The notes beneath the pieces are model-generated. The model was not told the DNA's origin. It made no database searches and worked only from the letters and a program-made list of their open reading frames with translations. A stretch of 14,775 nt of DNA from SPGG2 sp964194625 (GTDB lineage: Bacteria > Pseudomonadota > Gammaproteobacteria > Acidiferrobacterales > SPGG2), in the NCBI GenBank assembly GCA_964194625.1, contig CAXMNC010000144.1, positions 1 through 14,775 of the forward strand, given 5' to 3'. Shown here in pieces: positions 6,964 to 13,470 of this stretch. Position 1 is the first letter of the stretch. Each line of letters opens with the position of its first letter. The translations under genes and the position numbers were made by a program.

Positions 6964-7938
6964 ATGAAGTACGAACTCGCTCATCACACATCATCCGGCT
7001 CACGACCGAACAATCAGGATCGTATCGCTCACGCGGAGCGTGATAACGCCGTGCTCATGGCGGTGGCCGACGGGCTAGGCGGACACGCGGGTGGCGAAAT
7101 CGCAGCCGAGGTGCTGACGGAAACTTGTATTCGCGCGTTTGAACGAATTAAACAACAGACTATCACCCAACCATCCGCGTTTCTTGCACTAACTGTACTT
7201 CAAACTCATAACGCGATCGTTCAAATCGCAAAGACGTCGCGGGAGCCGATAGAGCCACGAACAACGTGCGTACTCTGCCTGGTACAGGATGGTTATGCGT
7301 ATTGGGCGCATGTCGGCGATAGTCGGCTCTATCATTTTCGTGGCAGCGAGGTACTAACAAGAACCTTGGACCATACAGCAACAGAAAGACTGCGAAAGGA
7401 CGGGGTACTAACAGAAGAGGAAATGCTAAGTCACCCTGAAAAGAGCCGACTGTTGAAGTGCCTAGGGGGGCCTAACAAACCCTCTATCGCCATCGGCGAA
7501 GAAACACCGCTGCAGCGTGGCGATGTGCTGCTTTTGTGCACTGATGGTCTGTGGGAGGCATTTTCCCCCGGCGAGTTAGCCGTGTATCTAGATGTCGAGT
7601 ACCTAGACGAAGGCTTAGAGGAAACGGCCATAGAAGCCGAGAATCGTATGCAGGGTGCCTGTGACAACGTAAGTGCGATCAGTTTGCGCTGGGAGGACGA
7701 CCCCCCAATGACGCAACCGCTGCAAGCGAACGAGCGCTTAAACGTCGATCAAGACGCTCTATGGGAAATGGCTAAGAACAGAATGTTGGCGAAAAAAAAG
7801 GCCCCGCCCAAGAAACCGGCGCCCGAAAAACCACCAGTCAAGACAAAAGCACGCACAAAGAGCAAAACGCCTAAGAAATCGATCCGAACTGAGATTGAAG
7901 AATTGGAAAAGTATATTCGGCGAATCGAGAAAGACTAA
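6964..7938 (+). CDS. PP2C-family serine/threonine protein phosphatase with Lys/Pro-rich tail
   Basis: A 324-aa metal-dependent phosphatase that would remove phosphate from Ser/Thr proteins, presumably reversing the upstream kinase. PP2C motifs in order are SGSRPNNQDR (11-20), MAVADGLGGHAGGE (32-45; metal-binding Asp36), AHVGDSRLYHFR (115-126; Asp119), LDHT (135-138), LLCTDGLWE (190-198; Asp194) and CDNVSAISL (233-241; Asp234). The catalytic domain ends near residue 243. An extension follows: a linker, a block rich in Lys and Pro (about 278-305) and a short charged helix IEELEKYIRRIEKD with coiled-coil character. This tail could bind nucleic acid, the acidic omega or SpoT partners, or the kinase; none is shown. 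I chose the ATG 10 nt after the kinase stop because PP2C homology starts there; the open frame extends upstream inside the kinase gene without homology. Confidence 0.92.
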   Translation: MKYELAHHTSSGSRPNNQDRIAHAERDNAVLMAVADGLGGHAGGEIAAEVLTETCIRAFERIKQQTITQPSAFLALTVLQTHNAIVQIAKTSREPIEPRTTCVLCLVQDGYAYWAHVGDSRLYHFRGSEVLTRTLDHTATERLRKDGVLTEEEMLSHPEKSRLLKCLGGPNKPSIAIGEETPLQRGDVLLLCTDGLWEAFSPGELAVYLDVEYLDEGLEETAIEAENRMQGACDNVSAISLRWEDDPPMTQPLQANERLNVDQDALWEMAKNRMLAKKKAPPKKPAPEKPPVKTKARTKSKTPKKSIRTEIEELEKYIRRIEKD

Positions 7939-7952
7939 TTGATCGGCCTGTC

Positions 7953-7982
7953 TTTTCATTCTCAGTGCACCAGACGTAAAAT
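7953..7982 (+). promoter_or_regulatory. Candidate promoter for rph-rdgB
   Basis: In the 109-nt gap between the phosphatase and rph, TTTTCA (7953-7958) and TAAAAT (7977-7982) sit 18 nt apart, matching sigma-70 hexamers at 4/6 and 5/6. It would give rph-rdgB a start independent of the kinase-phosphatase pair. Weak evidence. Confidence 0.3.
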
Positions 7983-8047
7983 AGTGCGCCACATAACACT
8001 TCCCTAAGGATCCGTCGTGGATTCATTTCGTAAGATAACTAGGCAGA

Positions 8048-8770
8048 ATGCGACCTAGCGGACGTAAAACTGATCAATTGCGTGAAGTCGGTATCACGCG
8101 AAGCTACACCCGTCATGCCGAAGGCTCTGTATTGGTGGAATTCGGTGAGACGCGAGTAATCTGCACCGTCAGCATCGAACAAAAAGTGCCTAGCTTCTTG
8201 AAGGGCTCGGGCCAAGGTTGGGTAACCGCCGAATACGGCATGCTACCGCGCTCCACATCCCAACGTATGGCACGTGAAGCCGCACGTGGTAAGCAAGGTG
8301 GACGAACCATGGAGATTCAGCGGCTAATTGGCCGCGCACTCCGTGCCGCCGTCGATCTCAAACTTCTGGGTGAACGCACGCTGACGGTAGATTGTGATGT
8401 CATCCAAGCAGATGGTGGCACGCGTACTGCCGCGGTTACCGGGAGTTGCGTCGCACTGATAGACGCCATCAGTCACCTAAGGGAGAACGAAGTCATCGAT
8501 ACCGATCCCGTCCGTCATTTCGTCGCGTCTGTGTCTACGGGGATCTACGATGGTGAGGCGGTGCTGGACCTCGACTATGCAGAAGACTCAAACGCTGAGA
8601 CCGACATGAACTTTGTGATGACGGAAGCGGGGGAGTTTATCGAAATCCAAGGAACGGCCGAAGGGCAAGCCTTCACGACCGAACAAATGCTCGCTATGAC
8701 CAAGCTAGCCGAGAAAGGTATTCAGGAACTGATCGAGCACCAACGCAAGGCCCTTGGTATACGCGAATGA
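8048..8770 (+). CDS. rph: Ribonuclease PH
   Basis: RNase PH is a phosphate-dependent 3'-to-5' exoribonuclease that trims tRNA precursors and works as a hexamer. The 240-aa product is full length. It begins MRPSGRKTDQLREV, with SFLKGSGQGWVTAEYGMLPRST (49-70), the basic patch RTMEIQRLIGRALRAAVDL with Arg86 (86-104), the phosphate-binding GGTRTAAVTGS with Arg126 (123-133), and DLDYAEDSNAETDMNFVMT (174-192), carrying the metal-site aspartates. The ATG follows AGGCAG, a short-spaced ribosome site. Its stop overlaps the rdgB start by four bases (ATGA), implying translational coupling. Unlike the E. coli K-12 laboratory allele, there is no frameshift. Confidence 0.97.
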   Translation: MRPSGRKTDQLREVGITRSYTRHAEGSVLVEFGETRVICTVSIEQKVPSFLKGSGQGWVTAEYGMLPRSTSQRMAREAARGKQGGRTMEIQRLIGRALRAAVDLKLLGERTLTVDCDVIQADGGTRTAAVTGSCVALIDAISHLRENEVIDTDPVRHFVASVSTGIYDGEAVLDLDYAEDSNAETDMNFVMTEAGEFIEIQGTAEGQAFTTEQMLAMTKLAEKGIQELIEHQRKALGIRE

Positions 8771-9366
8771 GTAGAGAAATCGTCCTTGCCAGCAATAACC
8801 CCGGCAAGGTGCGTGAGATCGCCCAGCTATTAGCCACCTTGGATCTATCAGTACTCCCGCAGTCTCAGTTCGACGTACCCGACGTCGAGGAAACAGGTCT
8901 TACCTTCGTCGAAAACGCCATCTTGAAGGCACGCAACGCAGCACGAAAAACTGGGCTTGCCACCATCGCTGATGATTCTGGTCTTGAGGTCGATGCCTTA
9001 AACGGCGCGCCAGGGATTCACTCATCGCGCTATGCGGGCGTCGGCAGTTCCGACCAAGCCAACCTGGATAAGCTTCTACAAGCGCTTACTGATGTGCCGC
9101 AAGGCGATCGCAGGGCGCGCTTCCAATGCTTGATGGTCTACCTCGCGCATGAACACGACCCAACTCCCCTCATCTGCCAGGGCACCTGGGAAGGGCGCAT
9201 TCTATTCGAACCAAGAGGCGACAATGGCTTTGGCTACGACCCCGTGTTTTTCGTACCGACGCACAATTGCTCGTCCGCCGAACTGCCGCCCGAAATCAAG
9301 AATGAATTAAGCCATCGAGGCCAGGCGCTTCGGATGTTAGTCGCGACACTAGCCAAGAAAGGCTAA
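8767..9366 (+). CDS. rdgB: XTP/dITP diphosphatase (non-canonical purine NTP pyrophosphatase)
   Basis: RdgB hydrolyses dITP, XTP and related deaminated purine nucleotides to monophosphates, keeping them out of DNA and RNA. The 199-aa protein (E. coli 197) has LASNNPGKVREI (7-18), EETGLTFVENAILKARNAAR (41-60), the catalytic IADDSGLEVDALNGAPGIHSSRYAG (67-91; Asp69/Asp70), GFGYDPVFFVP (154-164) and LSHRGQALRML (181-191), all canonical. It starts within the rph stop (ATGA overlap). hemW often follows directly, but here about 680 bp intervene, containing a convergent small gene whose stop is only 2 nt from the rdgB stop, and a repeat array. Confidence 0.97.
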   Translation: MSREIVLASNNPGKVREIAQLLATLDLSVLPQSQFDVPDVEETGLTFVENAILKARNAARKTGLATIADDSGLEVDALNGAPGIHSSRYAGVGSSDQANLDKLLQALTDVPQGDRRARFQCLMVYLAHEHDPTPLICQGTWEGRILFEPRGDNGFGYDPVFFVPTHNCSSAELPPEIKNELSHRGQALRMLVATLAKKG

Positions 9367-9368
9367 TG

Positions 9369-9647
9369 CTAACCGTGATCCTCTGCGAACGGACCGGCAA
9401 AAGGTAGTCGGAACGAGTGCCAGGTCTTCTTTAAGGAAGGCTTCTCTTTTTTCTGCGCCATGACAATCACGGTGCCGTTAGAACGTGCGTTGATATGACC
9501 AAATTTGATCCCAGCGCTACCCGTCGCGCGCGCGAGTTCGGTGGAGAAGACCAGCGGAAAATCGCCATGGCTGTGCTTGGCAGCAGCCCCCATGGCATCT
9601 GGCAGCGGATGATCGTGAGAACCGTTGTCACCGGAAGAAAACTCCAT
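9369..9647 (-). CDS. Unrecognised small His-rich cytoplasmic protein (92 aa)
   Basis: I do not recognise this family. The 92-aa product starts at an ATG (9645-9647) preceded by AAGGA four bases away, a good ribosome site. A TTTACC...CATGAT pair with 17-nt spacing further upstream could be a promoter. The N-terminal third holds clustered histidines (SHDHPLPDAMG, 10-20; KHSHGDF, 24-30), which could bind metal. The middle (PLVFSTELARATGSAGIKFGHINARSNGTVIVMAQ) looks like a compact alpha/beta segment, and the end is basic then aromatic (KKTWHSFRLPF). There is no signal peptide or membrane segment. Codon use resembles its neighbours. The frame continues upstream to a GTG at 9797, but that part runs into the repeat array and is unlikely to be translated. 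It is convergent with rdgB, only 2 nt between stops. Confidence 0.65.
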   Translation of the reverse strand: MEFSSGDNGSHDHPLPDAMGAAAKHSHGDFPLVFSTELARATGSAGIKFGHINARSNGTVIVMAQKKEKPSLKKTWHSFRLPFAGPFAEDHG

Positions 9648-9740
9648 TGTCCTTGTCAGTAGCAAATGAATCATGCCCCACCAGACGTAACCGGTAAAGC
9701 GCTCCACGGCCCGATGGCAACCTCTAAACGCCCAGGGAAG

Positions 9741-9995
9741 GAGGAGGTAGAGCAACGCAGGCGACCGGCAGGGACGCTGGAAGTTAGAAGAACGCACGAC
9801 TCTATGGATGGAGGAGGTAGAACCGCGTCAGGAACAGCGGTCGAGGAGCAGTTGTCGGAGCGGTTGCCGAGGTAGAGTTGCGCCAGGAGCAGCAACCGAG
9901 AGCAACGCAAGGAGCACGACTATAGGGATATAGGAGTTAGAGTCGCGCCGAGAGCAGCGACCGAGTTGCCGAAACAACGGTCGAGGAGCGGCCGA
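9741..9995 (+). repeat. Array of REP-like (GTAG-type) palindromic repeats
   Basis: Four degenerate units are headed by GGAGGTAG-like sequences at about 9741, 9811, 9870 and 9933 (GTAG at 9747, 9817 and 9872; TTAG at 9937). The last three units carry a 5-bp stem with a 10-nt loop: ACCGC/GCGGT (9822-9826 and 9837-9841), GTTGC/GCAAC (9877-9881 and 9892-9896), GTCGC/GCGAC (9942-9946 and 9957-9961). The stem bases differ but pairing is kept, while the loops stay similar (GTCAGGAACA, GCCAGGAGCA, GCCGAGAGCA). The linkers also repeat, for example GCACGACT followed by TATGGAT or ATAGGGAT, then GGAGNTAG. Overall spacing is 55-70 nt. This resembles REP elements mobilised by tyrosine transposases of the RAYT family, but none is encoded in the window. 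Confidence 0.75.
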
Positions 9996-10003
9996 ACTAT
10001 CAT

Positions 10004-10012
10004 TGCTATAAT
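10004..10012 (+). promoter_or_regulatory. Extended -10 promoter for hemW
   Basis: TGCTATAAT at 10004-10012 is a perfect extended -10 element (TGn plus TATAAT). No -35 is visible in the repeat-derived sequence upstream, which extended -10 promoters can tolerate. Transcription would start near 10019 and leave a leader of about 26 nt before the hemW ATG. Confidence 0.6.
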
Positions 10013-10044
10013 CCTCATCACGACCCCCACGGTTTCTATGATAA

Positions 10045-11250
10045 ATGTTCAACTTCGCCGCGCCGCCGCCACTTTCACTCTATATTCACCTGCCCTGGTG
10101 CGTACGTAAGTGTCCGTACTGTGATTTCAATTCATACCGACTAGGCGAAGAACTGCCGGAGCAGGCCTATATCGATGCGCTGATACGCGACCTCGATCAG
10201 GATCTGCCACGCGTGTGGGGCCGCCGGATTCAGTCCATATTCCTGGGCGGGGGCACGCCGAGTCTGTTTTTGCCAGACTCAATAGATGCGTTGTTATCAG
10301 CCGTACGAGCACGGCTACCATTCGATGCTGACAGCGAAGTCACCTTGGAAGCCAACCCCGGCACCGTCGATTTGGGCCGATTCAAGGGCTTTCGTGAGGC
10401 CGGTGTCAATCGGCTCTCCATCGGCGTGCAGAGTTTCGAAGAAGAAAAGTTGCGAGCCTTGGGCCGGATACACGGCCGCGAGGAAGCGTTGCGTGCGGCG
10501 GATGCGGCGCGGGCGGCAGGGTTTGACAATTTCAATCTCGACCTAATGTTTGGCTTACCTAACCAAACAGTTGAGCAGGCTCTTGCCGATGTTCGCACCG
10601 CTATCGATTTAGCGCCGGATCATCTGTCGGTATATCAACTAACAATCGAGCCCAACACTGCATTCTATGCGGCACCCCCGGAACTGCCGGATGACGATAT
10701 CCGATGGACGATGCAACAACAACTGCAAGAAGTGCTGAGAGACAACGGCTACCAACAATATGAAGTGTCGGCCTATGCGCGCGAGGGCAAGCGCTGTAAG
10801 CATAACCTCAACTACTGGCGCTTCGGGGATTACCTCGGCATCGGCGCTGGCGCCCATGGGAAGATTAGCGATGCCGAGGGTATCAGTCGTACGAGAAAAA
10901 TAAATCAACCCAACGCCTACATGGGCAAAGCGGGCACGGCGCAAGGGATCACTGACGATCGACGCCTTTCTCAGGAGGACGCGATTGTCGAGTTTATGAT
11001 AAACGCGCTGCGCCTGACCGACGGGTTTCCGGTGCCACTATTTCAAGAACGCACTGGTCTACCCATCTCCGTGGCAATGAACGCTTTAAAGACGGCCGAA
11101 CAAAAAGGCTTGCTTACGCGGGGAGCACGCACCATCTGTCCTACCGACACCGGTAGGCGCTTCCTCAATGACTTACTATGTCTGTTTTTACCTGACGGCG
11201 AAAAACCGCAAAGTGTTGCTGCGTTATTTAACGATCACGCTTACGGATAG
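10045..11250 (+). CDS. hemW: HemW-type radical SAM protein (heme chaperone)
   Basis: A 401-aa member of the HemN-like radical SAM group, now generally assigned as HemW, a heme-binding chaperone that helps insert heme into respiratory enzymes rather than a coproporphyrinogen oxidase. The [4Fe-4S] site CVRKCPYC (Cys19, Cys23, Cys26) follows SLYIHLPW; GGGTPS (68-73) binds SAM; EANPGTVD and RLSIGVQSF follow; then NLDLMFGLPNQT and the HemW-typical YEVSAYAREGKRCKHNLNYWRFGDYLGIGAGAHGK. The C-terminal HemN_C region (about 310-401) looks complete. The start has no clear ribosome site (TTTCTATGATAA precedes the ATG), although it aligns with the family start. Its last 27 nt overlap the convergent outer-membrane protein gene. 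Confidence 0.95.
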   Translation: MFNFAAPPPLSLYIHLPWCVRKCPYCDFNSYRLGEELPEQAYIDALIRDLDQDLPRVWGRRIQSIFLGGGTPSLFLPDSIDALLSAVRARLPFDADSEVTLEANPGTVDLGRFKGFREAGVNRLSIGVQSFEEEKLRALGRIHGREEALRAADAARAAGFDNFNLDLMFGLPNQTVEQALADVRTAIDLAPDHLSVYQLTIEPNTAFYAAPPELPDDDIRWTMQQQLQEVLRDNGYQQYEVSAYAREGKRCKHNLNYWRFGDYLGIGAGAHGKISDAEGISRTRKINQPNAYMGKAGTAQGITDDRRLSQEDAIVEFMINALRLTDGFPVPLFQERTGLPISVAMNALKTAEQKGLLTRGARTICPTDTGRRFLNDLLCLFLPDGEKPQSVAALFNDHAYG

Positions 11251-11736
11251 CATGTCGAAGTCATCGCCATCGATGTCGAAGCGCTCCCATTCTCCGCGAA
11301 TTAGCCAATTATCAGAGAGCTCGAAGGCAATGCCAAATCCCCACATGACATCGATGCCGTCATCATCGCCTATCGGCGATCTGGCGGGGGCTTCGGTATC
11401 CCACTTGTAAAAACCGGCCTTACCGAATAGAGACGCCTCACCGACCGGTAGATTGCCGACACCGGCAAATTGAAAACCGTCTACTTCTACCGATCCCGGA
11501 AGTGTATCGATATCAAAGTCTCCCAGATCGACAAAACCGCCTTCTAAGGCCCAGGTGCCATCATAGTTGTAACCTGCGAAGAACTTTGTACCGGTATCAT
11601 CATCTAGGAGACTTACGTCGGGATCCGAATTACCAATGCCGGCACCGAAGTACCAACCGGGTTCGGCCGCCGATGCAAATGCCGTGGTGATAGTGACAAA
11701 ACTGAATAACATCAATACGGAGATCAATCGGGTCAT
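11224..11736 (-). CDS. Small outer-membrane beta-barrel protein (OmpA-like porin fold)
   Basis: A 170-aa precursor with a Sec signal peptide (MTRLISVLMLFSFVTITTAFASA, cleavage after Ala23 or Ala24). The mature part has alternating-hydrophobicity strands of an 8-stranded barrel: WYFGAGIGNSD, GTKFFAGYNYDGTWALEGGFVDLGDF, VDGFQFAGVGNLPV, ASLFGKAGFYKWD, GIDVMWGFGIAFEL, NWLIRGEWERFDI. This is the pattern of the outer-membrane beta-barrel family around OmpA and OmpW-type proteins. It is very acidic (DPDVSLLDDDT, IGDDDGID, DIDGDDFD). It ends SVSVIVK, not the aromatic residue usually recognised by the BAM assembly machinery, and this end overlaps hemW by 27 nt. The ATG has AGGGAG six bases upstream. 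Specific role unknown. Confidence 0.85.
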   Translation of the reverse strand: MTRLISVLMLFSFVTITTAFASAAEPGWYFGAGIGNSDPDVSLLDDDTGTKFFAGYNYDGTWALEGGFVDLGDFDIDTLPGSVEVDGFQFAGVGNLPVGEASLFGKAGFYKWDTEAPARSPIGDDDGIDVMWGFGIAFELSDNWLIRGEWERFDIDGDDFDMLSVSVIVK

Positions 11737-11891
11737 CTTGCGCTCCCTATCGTGGGTAGTTGAGTGGTGCCAAGCTTGCAGACACTACAGCTTATATCAG
11801 ATCGGAGAACTATCGTACATCCATATGGCCCGCATACGACCGCGCTTGTCGGAAGGCTCCAATAAGACACCGTAAATCGATTTGTAGACCA

Positions 11892-12596
11892 CTACCTAAA
11901 TACCTTCCTCAACAGTTCAGTCGTACGTGCCACGGGGTCCTGGCGAATCCGTTTTTCTTCCGCCGCGATCAGTAGGTAAAGCCCGTCTAAAGCTTTGTTC
12001 GTTACATAGTTATCCAGATCTAAATTCTTAGAGCCTGCGAGTCCCAGACGTTCTGCCTGTTTGACAAACTTCTTGTAATGCGATGTCACACCGACTTTGC
12101 TGGTCGAGTTCGCTACGATGGGACGAAAGCTCGCAACCAATCGAGTCTCGGAGTTACGCCGAAAGTATTGTGTCGCGGCGTTGTCGGGGCCCTTAAGAAT
12201 ACCCACTGCATCGCGGATGGTCATGTTGCGGATTACATCGACGAAGATCGCCTTGGCATGCGGCGCCGCCGCCTCCGCCGCCCGATTGAGGCTAACGATA
12301 AAATCGTCTGCGTAATGATCGGCGCCGATCTTGCGCAAGAATTTTTCAACCTTACGCAGTTCCTCCGGCACCGGAATTCTGACCTGGCCATTGCCCAAAT
12401 AGCCATCGACCCGGCCCAAGGCATTGACACCTTGTTGGGTACCCTGCTGCAACGCCTCTTTCAGTCCTGCGGCAATGGTCTGTGCATCTAGGCCTTGATT
12501 GTCCTCGAACGCGGCCTTGATCAAGTCAGTGCGGCAACCGACTAACGATACTTGTAAACCGATAGCGGTGACTAAGATTAGTAGTTTTGCTTTCAT
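11892..12596 (-). CDS. DUF4197 family lipoprotein
   Basis: A 234-aa protein matching the DUF4197 family, whose function is unknown. From the ATG at 12594-12596 the N-terminus is a lipoprotein signal, MKAKLLILVTAIGLQVSLVGC, with lipobox LVGC and lipidated Cys21; Arg at +2 predicts the outer membrane. Family landmarks are AAGLKEALQQGTQQGVNALGRVDGYLGN, RIPVPEELRKVEKFLRKIG, DDFIVSLNRAAEAAAPHAKAIF, ILKGPDNAATQYFRR, YVTNKALDGLYLLIAAEEKRIRQDPVARTTELLRKVF. The protein is complete. A TTG 33 nt upstream is in frame, but it would put a charged extension before the signal. Divergent from hemJ with about 50 nt between starts, so the promoters must overlap. Confidence 0.92.
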   Translation of the reverse strand: MKAKLLILVTAIGLQVSLVGCRTDLIKAAFEDNQGLDAQTIAAGLKEALQQGTQQGVNALGRVDGYLGNGQVRIPVPEELRKVEKFLRKIGADHYADDFIVSLNRAAEAAAPHAKAIFVDVIRNMTIRDAVGILKGPDNAATQYFRRNSETRLVASFRPIVANSTSKVGVTSHYKKFVKQAERLGLAGSKNLDLDNYVTNKALDGLYLLIAAEEKRIRQDPVARTTELLRKVFR

Positions 12597-12649
12597 GGTT
12601 GAGCGCTTGCTTACGGTGTCCTTTGGCAAATGAGGTTAGAATATAAGAG

Positions 12650-13099
12650 ATGCTCCCACTCATTCCAATGCTAAATGAGGTTCCACAGGCCTGGATTAAG
12701 GCGCTGCATATCATTTTCATGGTGACCTGGTTCGCGGGTTTGTTTTATCTACCGCGGTTGTTCGTCTATCACAGCACCGCGACTGATGCGGCTGGGATAG
12801 AACGCTTCAAGATCATGGAACGCAAACTGTTCTACGGCATCATGACTCCAGGCGCAATCCTCACTTTGATATTTGGTGTATGGCTGTGGCTGGGTTACGG
12901 TTTCAACGGCACCTGGCTACACATCAAGCTAGCGCTCGTCATAGTCCTCATTGCTTATCATATCTATTGCGGAAAACTGCTGATGGATTTCAAACATGAT
13001 CGTAATAAGCACAGTCATACCTTTTACCGCTGGCTGAACGAATTTCCGGTGTTGATCTTGATTGCGGTGGTGATACTGGCAGTTGTGAAACCCGTGTAA
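12650..13099 (+). CDS. hemJ: Protoporphyrinogen IX oxidase HemJ
   Basis: HemJ is the membrane protoporphyrinogen IX oxidase of many bacteria lacking HemG or HemY, the penultimate step of heme synthesis. The 149-aa protein has four membrane helices (about 15-40, 60-82, 90-112 and 130-148). It carries the family signature WIKALHIIFMVTWFAGLFYLPRLFVYH (15-41), then FKIMERKLFYGIMTPG (53-68) and LHIKLALV with Lys93 (90-97). His20 and Lys93 correspond to conserved family residues. The ATG at 12650 has AAGAG immediately before it; an ATG six codons later has no ribosome site. A terminator follows. hemW lies about 1.4 kb upstream, so two heme genes are loosely grouped. Confidence 0.94.
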   Translation: MLPLIPMLNEVPQAWIKALHIIFMVTWFAGLFYLPRLFVYHSTATDAAGIERFKIMERKLFYGIMTPGAILTLIFGVWLWLGYGFNGTWLHIKLALVIVLIAYHIYCGKLLMDFKHDRNKHSHTFYRWLNEFPVLILIAVVILAVVKPV

Positions 13100-13132
13100 A
13101 CGCCACGGGCCTCTCCTGATAAACGTTTACTG

Positions 13133-13153
13133 TGTTGGCTTCGCCAACATTTT
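13133..13153 (+). terminator. Intrinsic terminator after hemJ
   Basis: A perfect 7-bp stem, TGTTGGC (13133-13139) and GCCAACA (13143-13149), with a TTC loop is followed by TTTTATT. It starts 34 nt after the hemJ stop. The T-tract on the plus strand matches termination of hemJ transcription. Confidence 0.8.
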
Positions 13154-13154
13154 A

Positions 13155-13470
13155 TTGTGCCGGGTCTCGTCCCGGCGGACGAGGAACTTTTGTTTCGACA
13201 AAAGTTCCCAAAACCATCTTGCCCCGCGGTTGACGTGCAGGAATGCACTAATGCCGCGAGCGCATGGATGCGCAGGAGCGGCCTTCGCCCCGCCCCTAAA
13301 TCTCGGGCGGGTAACCTCGGAGTTTCGGTTGCCTCAATGGGTCCGCCGAACGGGAAGCCGAGAAAATTTTCCTATCAGCGGGTCGGAAGCCGACGTTTTG
13401 TGATTCGCAGTCGGTAAGGGTCGGCTGCTCGTGCGGATCTCCGGGCAAGCGCGGGTAGCCGTAGCATCTG
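13155..13470. repeat. Hairpin-rich non-coding element between hemJ and the hydrolase gene
   Basis: This stretch of 316 nt has no credible gene but many inverted repeats: GCCGGG/CCCGGC (13159-13164 and 13171-13176); a perfect 11-bp stem with TTCG loop (13183-13193 and 13198-13208); GTGCA/TGCAC (13235-13239 and 13244-13248); GCGCA/TGCGC (13260-13264 and 13269-13273); CCCGCCC/GGGCGGG (13289-13295 and 13305-13311); CTCGG/CCGAG enclosing TTCGG/CCGAA (13316-13372); and AGCCGAC/GTCGGCT (13388-13394 and 13420-13426). The style resembles dispersed intergenic repeats seen in many gammaproteobacteria. Open frames of 82-86 codons exist but have no ribosome sites or protein-like composition. Confidence 0.65.

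Noticed and set aside
9648..9797. An N-terminal extension of the His-rich small gene from a GTG at 9797
   Set aside because: It runs through the first repeat unit, has no good ribosome site, and the ATG at 9647 has AAGGA at proper spacing.
9741..9995. CRISPR array
   Set aside because: Units are degenerate, spacing is uneven (55-70 nt), units differ inside the stem, and there are no unique spacers between identical repeats.
9828..10052. Small minus-strand open frames across the repeat array
   Set aside because: Their sequence is dictated by the repeats, with no ribosome sites or recognisable protein features.
13155..13417. Plus-strand open frames of 82-86 codons after hemJ
   Set aside because: They cover the hairpin-rich element, have basic unstructured composition and no ribosome sites; probably annotation artefacts.
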